A stretch of DNA of 64,000 nt from Mesostigma viride (Eukaryota > Streptophyta > Mesostigmatophyceae > Mesostigmatales > Mesostigmataceae), in the NCBI GenBank assembly GCA_009746045.1, contig RPFO01002194.1:127501-191500 (forward strand), written 5' to 3'. Shown here in pieces: positions 40,481 to 51,631 of this stretch; position 1 is the first letter of the stretch; each line of letters begins with the position of its first letter. The position numbers were made by a program, and so were the translations under genes. Below the pieces are notes generated by a model. It saw only the letters and a list, made by a program, of their open reading frames with translations. It was not told where the DNA came from and did no database searches.

Positions 40481-43043
40481 GATTCCCCTCGCACTTTCGT
40501 AAGCACATGGCACCACCTCATTTGCGCACACTGCAGTTGCTTGAGAAATCTGACGAAGCTCTGGAGGACTTCCCTGAAAAACGCGCCCACAAGCGCGCGG
40601 CAGAGGACCGAGTTCGTCGACGCGCTGGACATCCCGGCCAGCCACGCCCAGCTGTTCGCTGCCGCGGCCCGGCATCGGCCCTTCGGCACCTCGCTGCCAG
40701 GCAAGCTGCCCGCAGCCGGGGCCCTGCTGCCCCCCCGCCGCCCGCCCCGCCGTTCACCAGCCTGCACCGGCTCCCCGTTGTCATCCAGGCCCGGCAAGCC
40801 CTGCGCGACAACTGCGACCCCGCCCGCTACGCCCGCCTCAAAGCCTACTACCACTCGGCCATCCGGCAGGCGACCAAGGAGCAGGAGGACCTCCATGTCC
40901 GCGAGTACTTCGCCCACCTCAACGACAAGCACGGCAAGTACGCCTGGACCCGCCTGCGTCACGCCCAACGCCCTGCCGGCGGCGCGCAGCCGGCGCCGCG
41001 GACGCTCTCTGGCTCACCGCAGCAGCAGCTTGACCAGTGGTATTCCTCCCAGTCCCGGCTGCTCGGCGCCCCCCCGCCGCCTCCGCCGCTTGGCCCTCTG
41101 GCGGCCGCACGCCTGGCAGTGGCGCCTGCGGACGTCCCTGCGCCGCCCACGCCGCCCGCCACTGAGCAGGACTACACGTATCCGGCCCTGACGGAACCCC
41201 TGGCCGACCCCAACGAGCTACCGCCGTTCACCGAGCTCGAGCTGAGCACCGCCGCCAAGCAAGTACTCCGCTTCTACGCCGCCGTTGGACCTGACCAGCT
41301 CCCCGCCCCGGTGATCACGGGGTTCCTGCTTGACGTCTGCAACCGGATCCTGCTTGCCGACGCGCCGCCGATTCCTGAGTGGCAGCACAGCTACCGTATT
41401 ATGCTGTACAAAAACAAAGGTTCCCCTGACGACCCCGCCAACTACCGAGGAGTCTGCATCCAGAGCGCCGCACTCAAGTTGTTCATGCGCATGATCCTCA
41501 ACCGCCTTCGTTCTGCTCTCGACTGTCACCTAGGAGAAAGTCAAATGGGCTTCCGTCCTGGGCGCAACACCGTCATGGCCATCTTCGTCGCGCGTCGCCT
41601 CTTCGAGGAAATCGCTCTCCTGCAACCTGGTGACTGTTTCCCGCCATCCTGATCGTCGTCGACTTCATCAAGGCTTTTGATTCTGTCCTCCGGGACGCTC
41701 TATGGGCTGTCCTTGCTCGCGCTCGCGTCCCCACTCCCCTGATTACCGTCATCCGCATGCTGTATGAGGGGTCGACCACTTCGGTGCGCACTCAACACGG
41801 CTTTACCCCCCCATGCCCACTGCAGACCGGCGTCTTGCAGGGTTGCGTCCTGTCGCCGTACCTGTTTATTATTGTAGTGGATTATGTTACATATGCGCCA
41901 GGCATGTGCTCGCTTTGCTAGCATGGCAGCTGGCCGTGCCCCTGGCCTAGCGGTCACGAAGGAGCTTGGAGAAGGGGGGCCGACTAACAAGCAGAATTTA
42001 CTAGCTGACCTCATTTATGCCGACGACATCACGCTCATCGAGAAGCCGGAGTCTGCCCAACTTTGGCTGGACTGCCTGGCGCTCAAGGCTCGGGCGGTTG
42101 GTCTAGAAATCAGCCCCAAAACGGAGGCCCTGGCCCTCGGCATGGAAGGGCCCCCACCCACACTCCGCCTCTTAGACAATGCCGAGGTCAACTACCCTCC
42201 TTCAGGCCGCTTCAAGCTGCTCGGCAGTTGGCTTCCCGACTGCAAGGACGACATGACGACACGGATCGGCATGGCGTGGGCGCAACTCCATGACCAGTGA
42301 CCGCCGCTGGTGGAGCAACCCCGCCCTACCCCGGATCGTCAAGCGTGACCTCTTCAAGGTCGTCATTCTGACGATCCTGACCTACAGTACGGCGCCGAGA
42401 CCTGGACACTGACGCAGGAGCCGGAGCAACGACTCGACGGCACCGTCACCAAGATGCTGCGCAAGGCCCTTACAGTAACATCCCCTTTGGTTTGCACATT
42501 AGTAATGAGCACTTGTACGCTGATTTGCCCTATGTTTCCCACATTATTAGGCACAGGCGCCTGGGCCTAGCCGGGCACCTGGCCCGCACAGATCAGGTAG
42601 ACACATCAGATAGACTAGCTGGCACCAAGCCCGCCCAGCCTGGGCGATATGTCCTCACCTGGCGTGCCCCAGGCCGCGCGCGGCAGGGCCGCCAGTGACC
42701 CGTGGACTTTTCGTGATAGACTCGGCATGGACATGTGCTACACACACTAGACATGACGGGCTCACACCCGGGCAGCCTCGCTCCTGGTTTGTCTGTAATA
42801 TGGAGGCAGATGGTACGCAAGGATAGATGGCAAGTAGTGATGAAGGAGACCACCCCCAAGTCTGTGGGGGCTCCGCGTGTGACTGCGTATGGCATTAATT
42901 CATAGCGATTCGGGCCGCGGTGCCCACAACCCTGTAACTATAGGACCTAGATAGCTTACACCATCCATTCCATCCCATGTTCCCCTCCCACTGAGGGCTT
43001 ACATATGCTCACGTGACGCAGTCACGTGTCTATTAATTAATTA
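40481..43043 (+). pseudogene. APE-LINE copy 1: RT with 3' UTR
   Basis: 5'-truncated copy starting in the last residues of the endonuclease. RT motifs: MLYKNKGSPDDPANYRGVCI, QMGFRPGRNTVMAIF, VVDFIKAFDSV, GVLQGCVLSPYLF and the catalytic LIYADDI (about 42012). A C-terminal domain with TLTQEPEQRLDGT follows. The frame is broken at about 41632, 41888, 42293, 42383 and 42471; three of these are TACATA or TACAGTA insertions absent from copy 3. The 3' UTR runs to a TTAA tail near 43043. Copies 2 and 3 are more than 95% similar by eye. Confidence 0.85.
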
Positions 43044-43099
43044 ATGAGGGCTCACAGGCAGTAGTGTGGACTGCGGAAGGCACCACCCCACGGAGCTAT

Positions 43100-43132
43100 T
43101 AATTAATTAATTAATAGACACGTGACTGCGTG
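43100..43132 (-). mobile_element. 33-bp LINE tail insertion
   Basis: CCACGGAGCTAT lies on both sides (43088-43099 and 43133-43144). The insert is TTAA-rich tail plus TAGACACGTGACTGCG, the last bases of the APE-LINE in inverse. The host is the end of a repeat R copy. Confidence 0.8.
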
Positions 43133-43165
43133 CCACGGAGCTATGTTCTTAATTACTAATTAATG

Positions 43166-43340
43166 TGCAAACCAAAGGGGATGTTAAGAGCCTTGCGCAG
43201 CATCTTGGTGACGTTGCCGTCGAGTCGTTGCTCCAGCTCCTGCGTCAGTGTCCAGGTCTCGGCGCCGTACTGTAGGTCAGAATCGTCAGAATGACGACCT
43301 TGAAGAGGTCACGCTTGAGGATCCGGGGTAGGGCGGGGTT
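43166..43340 (-). pseudogene. Inverted APE-LINE RT C-terminal fragment
   Basis: Reverse complement of copy 1 about 42330-42495. It shares the TACAGTA footprint (here TACTGTA, 43268-43274) but lacks the second footprint of copy 1. It continues for a few bases at 49662 after LINE copy 2. Confidence 0.85.
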
Positions 43341-43555
43341 ATAAGGAAAACGATCAGAAAATGCGGTGACGGAATGCAATATTCGAGAATGCTCATAAAT
43401 TTTGACTCTGGCCATGAAATTTCATCGGGTTGGTTGCATTAGACTTGTCTTTTGAAGACGAACACGCTGATATTATTTTCTGCAGCTATCGCTCAATATT
43501 TCCGGAGATACCGGCACCGCCCTGCCCAGCAAATATCGCTGTTTTTCAGCTCGAC

Positions 43556-45042
43556 ATGGCGGAATACGACTCATCCCAGCAATCACAAGCGTCCGCGGCC
43601 CTGCACCAACTCGCTGATGAAGCCATGGCGTCATTGGAAAAGTCCCCTTGCACGCTATGCCGGACGCCACTGTCAGCATCCAGCCGCTCCACAGTCCACC
43701 GCTCCGCCGAACAGCGACCCTGCCATGGATACCCGCGAGGAGACCTTTTCTGCCGAGGAAGCTGCCGCGTTTTTACCTGGCAAATGGCCAGGCCTTAACG
43801 CCATCATGCGCTTGTCCCGAGCTGCCGCCCTCACCATCCTGCACCTGGCTGCCGAGAAAAAGTGCGAGATCCGGGACTGCAACCAACAGGTTACCCACCT
43901 GTCGGACTTTCTCCACGACAACCCCGACGACACCGACCTCTGCCTCGCAGTCTGGTGGACGTGCTCCCGTCATTCCGACAGCGCCCTTGAGCGCTTTGTC
44001 ATGGCCTCTCTGGACCTGGGAGCCGACCCCACTGTTGCTGCGGCCATCGACATCACCGCCAAGCAAGTCGCCAATACGTGCTTCGATCGCCTCCCCTCCC
44101 TCCTCAACGCTGCCCTCAACCCTGTCCACAACCACCTCGCCACCCACCACGCCCATTCCTCACACGCCGCGACACCTCCATCCACTCCGCCATCACCCAC
44201 ATTGCAGCCGGACTGCAGCAGCAGCAGCAGCTCCTCCACCAGCTGCTCCAGCAACAACTTGCCGCCTCCATAGTACAGTAACTCCTGCCAAGACCACCTA
44301 TGCCGCCACGCTTCAGAACCCTACGGAGCTCATCAACGAAATCAAAACAGCCGTCAAGGCCAGCACACGGGATGCTATGCACGAACCCATTCGCTCATGC
44401 AGTCTTGTGGTACGTGGCGTCCCCTCGAACGCCAACGATGCACGCCTGGGCACCTACCTCCGGGGCGACCCCTTCCTGGGGAAGCTCGGCGTGGCCCAAA
44501 ACATCGTAATTAAAACGGCATGCCGGCTCAGCGGCCCCACCGCCCCTGTCTTGGTGGAATTCCACCGCAAGGAGGACAAACTGCAGGTGCAGAAGGCCCG
44601 CCGGAACCTCCACGATACCCAACTGAGCATAGACAATTACTACAGCCCGGAGCAGCTTGAGGCCTGGGCTGCCGCCCTGAACCGGCCGGAGGTCCACGAG
44701 GCTCGGGCAGCCAAGCAGGCCAACCCGCAACTACGGTGCAGCATCTATGCCCGCCTCTTTATTGGCGTCTTCATCGTCCGCATGAACGGCCAGGACCTTC
44801 CTCCAATGACGGCGACCCCCATGGATACCGCCGTGCCAGCGCCCCAGCCCCCTGCTCGGCCCCCGCCGTCACCGCCATCGCCACTGGCATCGACGGTCAC
44901 CTGCTCCCCAGCACGTGTGGGGATCTGCCGGGGCAACTTCAGCTCAGGTATGGTTGCCAGGCTTGGCCGTCCCCCTAATAAATTCGTTCGCTTTGCACCT
45001 GAACTGGAGCCCTCGCTGCGAACCCTTCTCTCCTATCAATGA
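43556..45042 (+). pseudogene. APE-LINE ORF1, L1-type, frameshifted
   Basis: ORF1p-like RNA-binding protein. It starts MAEYDSSQQSQ at 43556. The signal then moves between frames: helical domain 43690-44160 (TILHLAAEKKCEIRDCNQQV), Gln-rich stretch 44185-44270, and RNA-binding plus C-terminal domain 44274-44770 (IRSCSLVVRGVP, APVLVEFHRKEDKLQVQKAR, QLRCSIYARLFIGV). The last frame change is caused exactly by TACAGTA at 44274-44280; with TA alone the Gln-rich frame runs into the RNA-binding frame. It differs clearly from the LINE-A ORF1. Confidence 0.8.
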
Positions 45043-45431
45043 CGACGCTCGCGGCCCCGCGGCTCCGCGGCTCTAGCAGTGGGATCTGCCTAACTCTACT
45101 TCCCGCCCCTTTGCCTTCGCAGCCCTCGGGCTGTCGGAGAGAGAGCAACGGGTCGGCAGTGAGCCAGGTTCGCCCCGCCTCGCGCGGCCGCCTCCGAAAC
45201 CTTCTCAGACTGCACGCATTTCTTATGCGTGCAGACGCAGACTCATTCTACCTGGCCACCCGAGCCAACCGTCGGCGTCGCCTCGACGCGTTGGCATGCA
45301 GGAAGAATCGAAACGGTGATCGAAAGCATAAGTCCTCAACCCGCCCCCCCTACCCCACCACCTCCACCCCCACCCCCATCACCACCCTGCTCCATCTCCG
45401 CCCCCACCCCCACCTGCACCCACCTTTTCGG

Positions 45432-46330
45432 TCAACGCGCGCCCTTGGTCATCGCCTCCTTCAACGCCCGCACGCTCCAGCCCGACGCTGACCGCTGTCA
45501 CTGCCTGCGCAGTGACGACTGTCAGTGCCATCGAGTCTCCAATCTTATTGGTTTCTGCATCGACAATAATATCGCCATGATTCCTGGGAATCCAAGAACA
45601 CAGGCGCACTGCATCGGCCCGCGGATCGACTGCCCTTGCTGCTGACGACATCGACAGCTGGCGGTTCTACTACGGAGGTGGCGACGGTACCGGGAACGGG
45701 GGCGTCGGTCTCCTCTGCTCCCCGCTCGCCGTACGCCACATGGGCGAACCCCAGCTGGTCAACGCTCGGCTCCTCAGTTGTGGCCACTTTTCATTCGGTG
45801 GAGGGCCACTCGACCTACGCCCTGACAGTGGGCGTCGGTTACGCACCCCACTCCGGCCACCCAGAACAAGATGGCAAGGACTTCTTTGCAGCACTGGAGA
45901 ACCTGGCGAACGGCACCCCTGGTCGCAACTAACTCGCTCTGCTACTGGACGCCAACGCAACGGCTACCACCGGGTACTGGCGGATGTCAGCACGCCCGGC
46001 CCCAACGGTACGGTCTCCAATGCCAACACTGAACTTTTTGCTGATTTGCTTACGACATGCGATTTGGTCACTGCCAACACCCGCTTTCCACATAGTCCAG
46101 ATGCTTTGGTCACACACACCTCGCCAACTGGCACTGCACGCTGCATCGACTATCATTGTTGTATTAATGCGCAAGCGTCATCAAGGATCTGTACTTAGTA
46201 GCTGCTCGCTCGCACGTGATCCCCCTGGTGCGCTCCGATCATCGCATCGTCACCGCCCGCATCCGCCTGCGATTCCCCTCGCCCTCTCGTAAGCACGCGG
46301 CACCACCTGATTTGCGCACACTGCAGTTAA
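45432..46330 (+). pseudogene. APE-type endonuclease of LINE copy 2
   Basis: Exonuclease-endonuclease-phosphatase family nuclease that nicks target DNA for TPRT. Visible motifs in shifting frames: the N-terminal VIASFNARTL, a middle LLLDAN-like stretch, TGTARCIDY (the family IDYI box) and the C-terminal PLVRSDHRIVTARIRL (the SDH box). At least four small indels separate them. The same region in copy 3 (50744-51620) has different breaks, so each copy decayed separately. Confidence 0.75.
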
Positions 46331-46375
46331 GCTTGAGAAATCTGACGAGGCTCTGGAGGACTTTCCTGAAAAACG

Positions 46376-47189
46376 TGTTAGTGATATTATATCCACCTGG
46401 CCACAATATATCCCAGCCTGATTTATTTCTTGTTGGATTTATTCCATATGGACTGGGAATTCGATAGCTATGATGAGCTAGATGGATTGGGCTCAATGAG
46501 CTGATCAATATTCATGTGCCATAGTCCTATACTTGGACATGGATGACTTGTACCCTGAGTCAGCCTAGTAGCATCACGTATTTGATTGACAAGTGGTGCT
46601 ATGGCCTAGTGGACAAGTGTTTGGTCCATGAGCTGACAAGTGTTGGAAGCTCATGATGACACATGTTATGACTTACATGATGACAAGTGGGTAGACTCAT
46701 TGCATGACACTTGTCACTCCAAGGAGAAGAGATGTGTCACTTTATTAATCATGTTATGTGGCACATTATTATGTAGACACTTGGCATCTAGCTATTATGC
46801 CAGCTCATTGGATCATGTCTAGAATGTTCTAGGAATGTTCTAAGAATATGCCAGGAATATTCCTGGAATATACTGAGAATATGCTGGGAATATGCTAGGA
46901 ATATGCTAGGATGTTTCTACAAGCTTCTGTGATGATGTCATTGCTGATGTCATCCTTCCTAGCCTAAAAGGTATAAAAGGAAACTGCCCCCTAGCTAAGG
47001 GCAGGTACCTCTATTGAACCTCCATTCAACCTGTATTTCTAACCTCTCAACCTATGAAATAAACTCTTTTTCTGGTCTCTCTTCCATTGTCTTCAAGCTC
47101 AGTCTTTCATCACCTGCAAGGTGCAAGGGTAGCAAGGCCAAGCACAAGGCATTGTGTAAAACCCATTAGTTTCCTCTACTTTTCCAACA
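46376..47189 (+). mobile_element. Solo LTR, 814 bp, in LINE copy 2
   Basis: Begins TGTTAG and ends CCAACA (TG...CA), flanked by the 5-bp duplication AAACG (46371-46375 and 47190-47194). The empty site CCTGAAAAACGCGCCCAC is present in LINE copies 1 (about 40574) and 3 (about 51674). It contains a TATA box (46972, TATAAAA) and a poly(A) signal (47058, AATAAA). The internal part was lost by LTR-LTR recombination. Ty1/copia versus Ty3/gypsy cannot be decided. Confidence 0.92.
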
Positions 47190-47194
47190 AAACG

Positions 47195-49309
47195 CGCCCA
47201 CAAGCGCATGGCAGAGGAGTTCGTCGACGCGCTGGACATCCCGGCCAGCCACGCCCAGCTGTTCGCTGCCGGCCCAGCTTCGGCCCTTCGGCACCTCGCT
47301 GGCAAGCTGCCCGCGGCCAGGGCCCTGCTGCCCCCCCGCTGCCCGCCCCGCCGTTCACCAGCCTGTACCGGCTCCCCGTCGTCATCCAGGCCCGGCAAGC
47401 CCTGCGCGACAACAGCGACCCCGCCCACTACGCCCGCCTCAAAGCCTACTACCATGCACTCGGCCATCCGGCAAGCGACCAAGGAGCAGGAGGACCTTCA
47501 TGTCCGCGAGTACTTCGCCCACCTCAAGGACAAGCACGGCAAGTACGCCTGGACCCGCCTGCGTCACGCCCAACGCCCTGCCGGCGGCGCGCAGCCGGCG
47601 CCGCGGACGCTCTCTGGCTCACCGCAGCAGCAGCTTGACCAGTGGTATTCCTCCCAGTCCCGGCTGCTCGGCGCCCCCCCGCCGCCTCCGCCGCTTGGCC
47701 CTCTGGCGGCCGCACGCCTGGCAGTGGCGCCTGCGGACGTCCCTGCGCCGCCCACGCCGCCCGCCGCTGAGCAGGACTACACGTACCCAGCCCTGACGGA
47801 ACCCCTGGCCGACCCCAACGAGCTACCGCCGTTCACCGAGCTCGAGCTGAGCACCGCCGCCAAGCAAGTACTTCGCTTCTACGCCGCCGTTGGACCTGAC
47901 CAGCTCCCAGCCCCGGTGATTAAGCTGACGGCGCTCACGGGGCTCCCGCTTGACGTCTGCAACCGGATCCTGCTTGCCGACGCGCCGCCGATTCCTGAGT
48001 GGCAGCACAGCTACCGTATTATGCTGTACAAAAACAAAGGTTCCCCTGACGACCCCGCCAACTACCGAGGAGTCTGCATCCAGAGCGCCGCACTCAAGTT
48101 GTTCATGCGCATGATCCTCAACCGCCTTCGTTCTGCTCTCGACTGTCACCTAGGAGAAAGTCAAATGGGCTTCCGTCCTGGGCGCAACACCGTCATGGCC
48201 ATCTTCGTCGCGCGTCGCCTCTTCGAGGAAATCGCTCTCTTGCAACCTGGTGAGTTTCCCGCCATCCTGATCGTCGTCGACTTCATCAAGGCTTTTGATT
48301 CTGTCCTCCGGGACGCTCTATGTATGGGCTGTCCTTGCTCGCGCTCGCGTCCCCACTCCCCTGATTACCGTCATCCGCATGCTGTATGAGGGGTCGACCA
48401 CTTCGGTGCGCACTCAACACGGCATTACCCCGCCATGCCCACTGCAGACCAGCGTCTTGCAGGGTTGCGTCCTGTCGCCGTACCTGTTTATTATTGTAGT
48501 GGATTATGTTACATATGCCCCAGGCATGTGCTCGCTTTGCTAGCATGGCAGCTGGCCGTGCCCCTGGCCTAGCGGTCACGAACGAGCTTGGAGAAGGGGG
48601 GCCGACTAACAAGCAGAATTTACTAGCTGACCTCATTTATGCCGACGACATCACGCTCATCGAGAAGCCGGAGTCTGCCCAACTTTGGCTGGACTGCCAT
48701 GCAGCGCTCGAGGCTCGGGCGGTTGGTCTAGAAATCAGCCCCAAAACGGAGGCCCTGGCCCTCGGCATGGAAGGGCCCCCACCCACACTCCGCCTCTTAG
48801 ACGATGCCGAGGTCAACTACCCTCCTTCAGGCCGCTTCAAGCTGCTCGGCAGTTGGCTTCCCGACTGCAAGGACGACATGACGACACGGATCGGCATGGC
48901 GTGGGCGCAACTCCATGACCACCGCCGCTGGTGGAGCAACCCTGCCCTACCCCGGATCCTCAAGCGTGACCTCTTCAAGGTCGTCATTCTGACGATCCTG
49001 ACCTACGGCGCCGAGACCTGGACACTGACGCAGGAGCCGGAGCAACGACTCGACGGCACCGTCACCAAGATGCTGCGCAAGGCCCTTAACATCCCTTTTG
49101 GTTTGCACATTAGTAATGAGGATTTGTACGCTGATTTGCTATATGTTTCCCACATTATTAGGCACAGGCGCCTGGGCCTAGCCGGGCACCTGGCCCGCAC
49201 AGATCAGGTAGACACATCAGATAGACTAGCTGGCACCAAGCCCGCCCAGCCTGGGCGATATGTCCTAACCTGGCGTGCCCCAGGCCGCGCGCGGCAGGGC
49301 CGCCAGTGA
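47195..49309 (+). pseudogene. APE-LINE copy 2 reverse transcriptase
   Basis: Same domain order as copy 1: N-terminal part (FVDALDIPASHAQLF), RT motifs (ENKG-like YKNKGSPDDPANYRG, FRPGRNTVM, VVDFIKAFDSV, LIYADDI at about 48636) and a C-terminal domain to 49309. The longest open segments are 47208-48389 and 48506-49309. Breaks include a TGCA insertion (47455-47458), TATGTA (48319-48324) and TACATA (48510-48515, shared with copy 1). Confidence 0.85.
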
Positions 49310-49699
49310 CCCGTGGACTTTTCGTGATAGACTCGGCATGGACATGTGCTACACTAGACGCGACGGGCTCACACCCGGGCAGCCTCCTGGTTTGTCTGTA
49401 ATATGGAGGCAGATGGTACGTAAGGATAGATGGCAAGTAGTGATGAAGGAGACCACCCCCAAGCCTGTAAGGGCTCCGCTTCGCATGTGACTGCGTATGG
49501 CATTAATTCATAGCGATTCGGGCCGCGGTGCCCACACCCCTGTAACTAGGACCTAGATAGCTTACTGTTCACCATCCATTCCATCCCATGTTCCCCTCCC
49601 ACTGAGGACGCTCACGTGACACAGTCACGTGTCTGTTAATTAATTAACTAAGGGCGGGGTTGCTCCACCACATTAGTGGGATGGAATGGATTAATGAAG

Positions 49700-50046
49700 A
49701 CACCAGTTAATTAATAGACACCAGTTAATTAATAGACACATGACTGCGTCACGTGAGCATAAGTCCTCCCGGAGGGGAACATGGGATGGAATGGATGAGG
49801 TAAGCTATCTAGGTCCTAGTTACAGGGTTGTGGGCACCACGGCCCGAATCGCTATCTATGAATGCCATACGCGGTCACATGCGAAGCGGCCCCCACAGAC
49901 TTGGGGGTGGTCTCCTTCATCACTACTTGCCATCTGTCCTTGCGTACCATCTGCCTCCATATATTACAGACAAACCAGGAGGCTGCCCGGGTGTGAGCCC
50001 GTCACGTCTAGTGTAGCACATGTCCATGCCGAGTCTAGTCACGAAA
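49700..50046 (-). mobile_element. Inverted APE-LINE 3' end
   Basis: Reverse complement of the 3' UTR plus the last coding bases of the APE-LINE, from TTAA tail units (about 49705-49735) to CACGAAAAGTCT. It lies tail to tail with LINE copy 2. Confidence 0.8.
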
Positions 50047-50129
50047 AGTCTCATTGATACCCAGGGTTCACTTACAAACAACAATTTTTGACCCACAACC
50101 CACAATAATTAATAATGCTTGGCCCATGG

Positions 50130-50288
50130 CCATATGCAGAGAGCCACTCTCCGCTGAGACGCCAATGCCCTGGTCATAGCTTAGCCATAATCATCTTCCA
50201 CCCCGTGTCAGGCCTCTTTTGGTATGATACACCATGGTGGTGCAGGTGCACCTTACGCACCCAGAGTATGTGGCAGTTTACATTCCCC
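50130..50288 (+). repeat. Repeat R, left half of the copy split by LINE copy 3
   Basis: Runs from CATATGCAGAGAGCCACTCT to TTACATTCCCC, which is then duplicated at 54941. Confidence 0.75.
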
Positions 50289-50743
50289 ATCATAAATTCG
50301 TTCGCTTTGCACCTGAGCCGGAGCCCGCGCTGCGAACCCTTCTCTCCTATCAATGACGACGCTCGCGGCCCCGCGGCTCCGCGGCTCTAGCAGTGGGATC
50401 TGCCTAACTACTTCCCGCCCCTTTGCCTTCGCAGCCCTCGGGCTGTCGGAAAGAGAGCAACGGGTCGGCAGTGAGCCAGGTTCGCCCCGCCTCGCGCGGC
50501 CGCCTCCGAAACCTTCTCAGACTGCACGCATTTCTTATGCGTGCAGACGCAGACTCATTCTACCTGGCCACCCGAGCCAACCGTCGGCGTCGCCTCGACG
50601 CGTTGGCATGCAGGAAGAATCGAAACGGTGATCGAAAGCATAAGTCCTCAACCCGCCCCCCCTACCCCACCACCTCCACCCCCACCCCCATCACCACCCT
50701 GCTCCATCTCCGCCCCCACCCCCACCTGCACCCACCTTTTCGG

Positions 50744-51620
50744 TCAACGCGCGCCCTTGGTCATCGCCTCCTTCAACGCCCGCACGCTCCAGCCCGACGC
50801 TGACCGCTGTCACTGCCTGCGCAGTGACGACTGTCAGTGCCATCGAGTCTCCAATCTTATATTGGTTTCTGCATCGACAATAATATCGCCATGATTCCTG
50901 GGAATCCAAGAACACAGGCGCACTGCATCGGCCCGCGGATCGACTGCCCTTGCTGCTGACGACATCGACAGCTGGCGGTTCTACTACGGAGGTGGCGACG
51001 GTACCGGGAACGGGGGCGTCGGTCTCCTCTGCTCCCCGCTCGCCGTACGCCACATGGGCGAACCCCAGCTGGTCAACGCTCGGCTCCTCAGTTGTGGCCA
51101 CTTTTCATTCGGTGGAGGGCCACTCGACCTACGCCCTGACAGTGGGCGTCGGTTACGCACCCCACTCCGGCCACCCAGAACAAGATCGCAACTTAGGACT
51201 TCTTTGCAGCACTGGAGAACCTGGCGAACGGCACCCCTGGTCGCAACTAACTCGCTCTGCTACTGGACGCCAACGCACGCTACCACCGGGTACTGGCGGA
51301 TGTCAGCACGCCCCCAACGGTACGGTCTCCAATGCCAACACTGAACTTTTTGCTGATTTGCTTACGACATGCGATTTGGTCACTGCCAACACCCGCTTTC
51401 CACATAGTCCAGATGCTTTGGTCACACACACCTCGCCAACTGGCACTGCACGCTGCATCGACTATATGTTGTATTAATGCGCAAGCGTCATCAAGGATCT
51501 GTACTTAGTAGCTGCTCGCTCGCACGTGATCCCCCTGGTGCGCTCCGATCATCGCATCGTCACCGCCCGCATCCGCCTGCGATTCCCCTCGCCCTCTCAT
51601 AAGCACGCGGCACCACCTGA
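50744..51620 (+). pseudogene. APE-type endonuclease of LINE copy 3
   Basis: Matches the copy 2 endonuclease (VIASFNARTL to SDHRIVTARIRL) with its own indels: a TA duplication at about 50869 (CTTATATTGG versus CTTATTGG) and CTTA at 51192-51195. The C-terminus runs without the solo LTR into the RT frame. Confidence 0.75.
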
Positions 51621-51631
51621 TTTGCGCACAC

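Larger units (their letters stand above)
43341..49650 (+). mobile_element. APE-LINE copy 2, full length, 11-bp target duplication
   Basis: AGGGCGGGGTT flanks it (43330-43340 and 49651-49661), and the inverted LINE fragment it landed in is continuous across the duplication. Contents in order: 5' UTR, ORF1, APE endonuclease, RT, 3' UTR and a TTAA tail. About 5.5 kb once the 814-bp solo LTR at 46376-47189 is excluded. All coding parts are frameshifted. Confidence 0.9.

Noticed and set aside
47208..48389. Functional RT gene in LINE copy 2
   Set aside because: Several frameshifts relative to copy 3, and the upstream part is cut off by the solo LTR.
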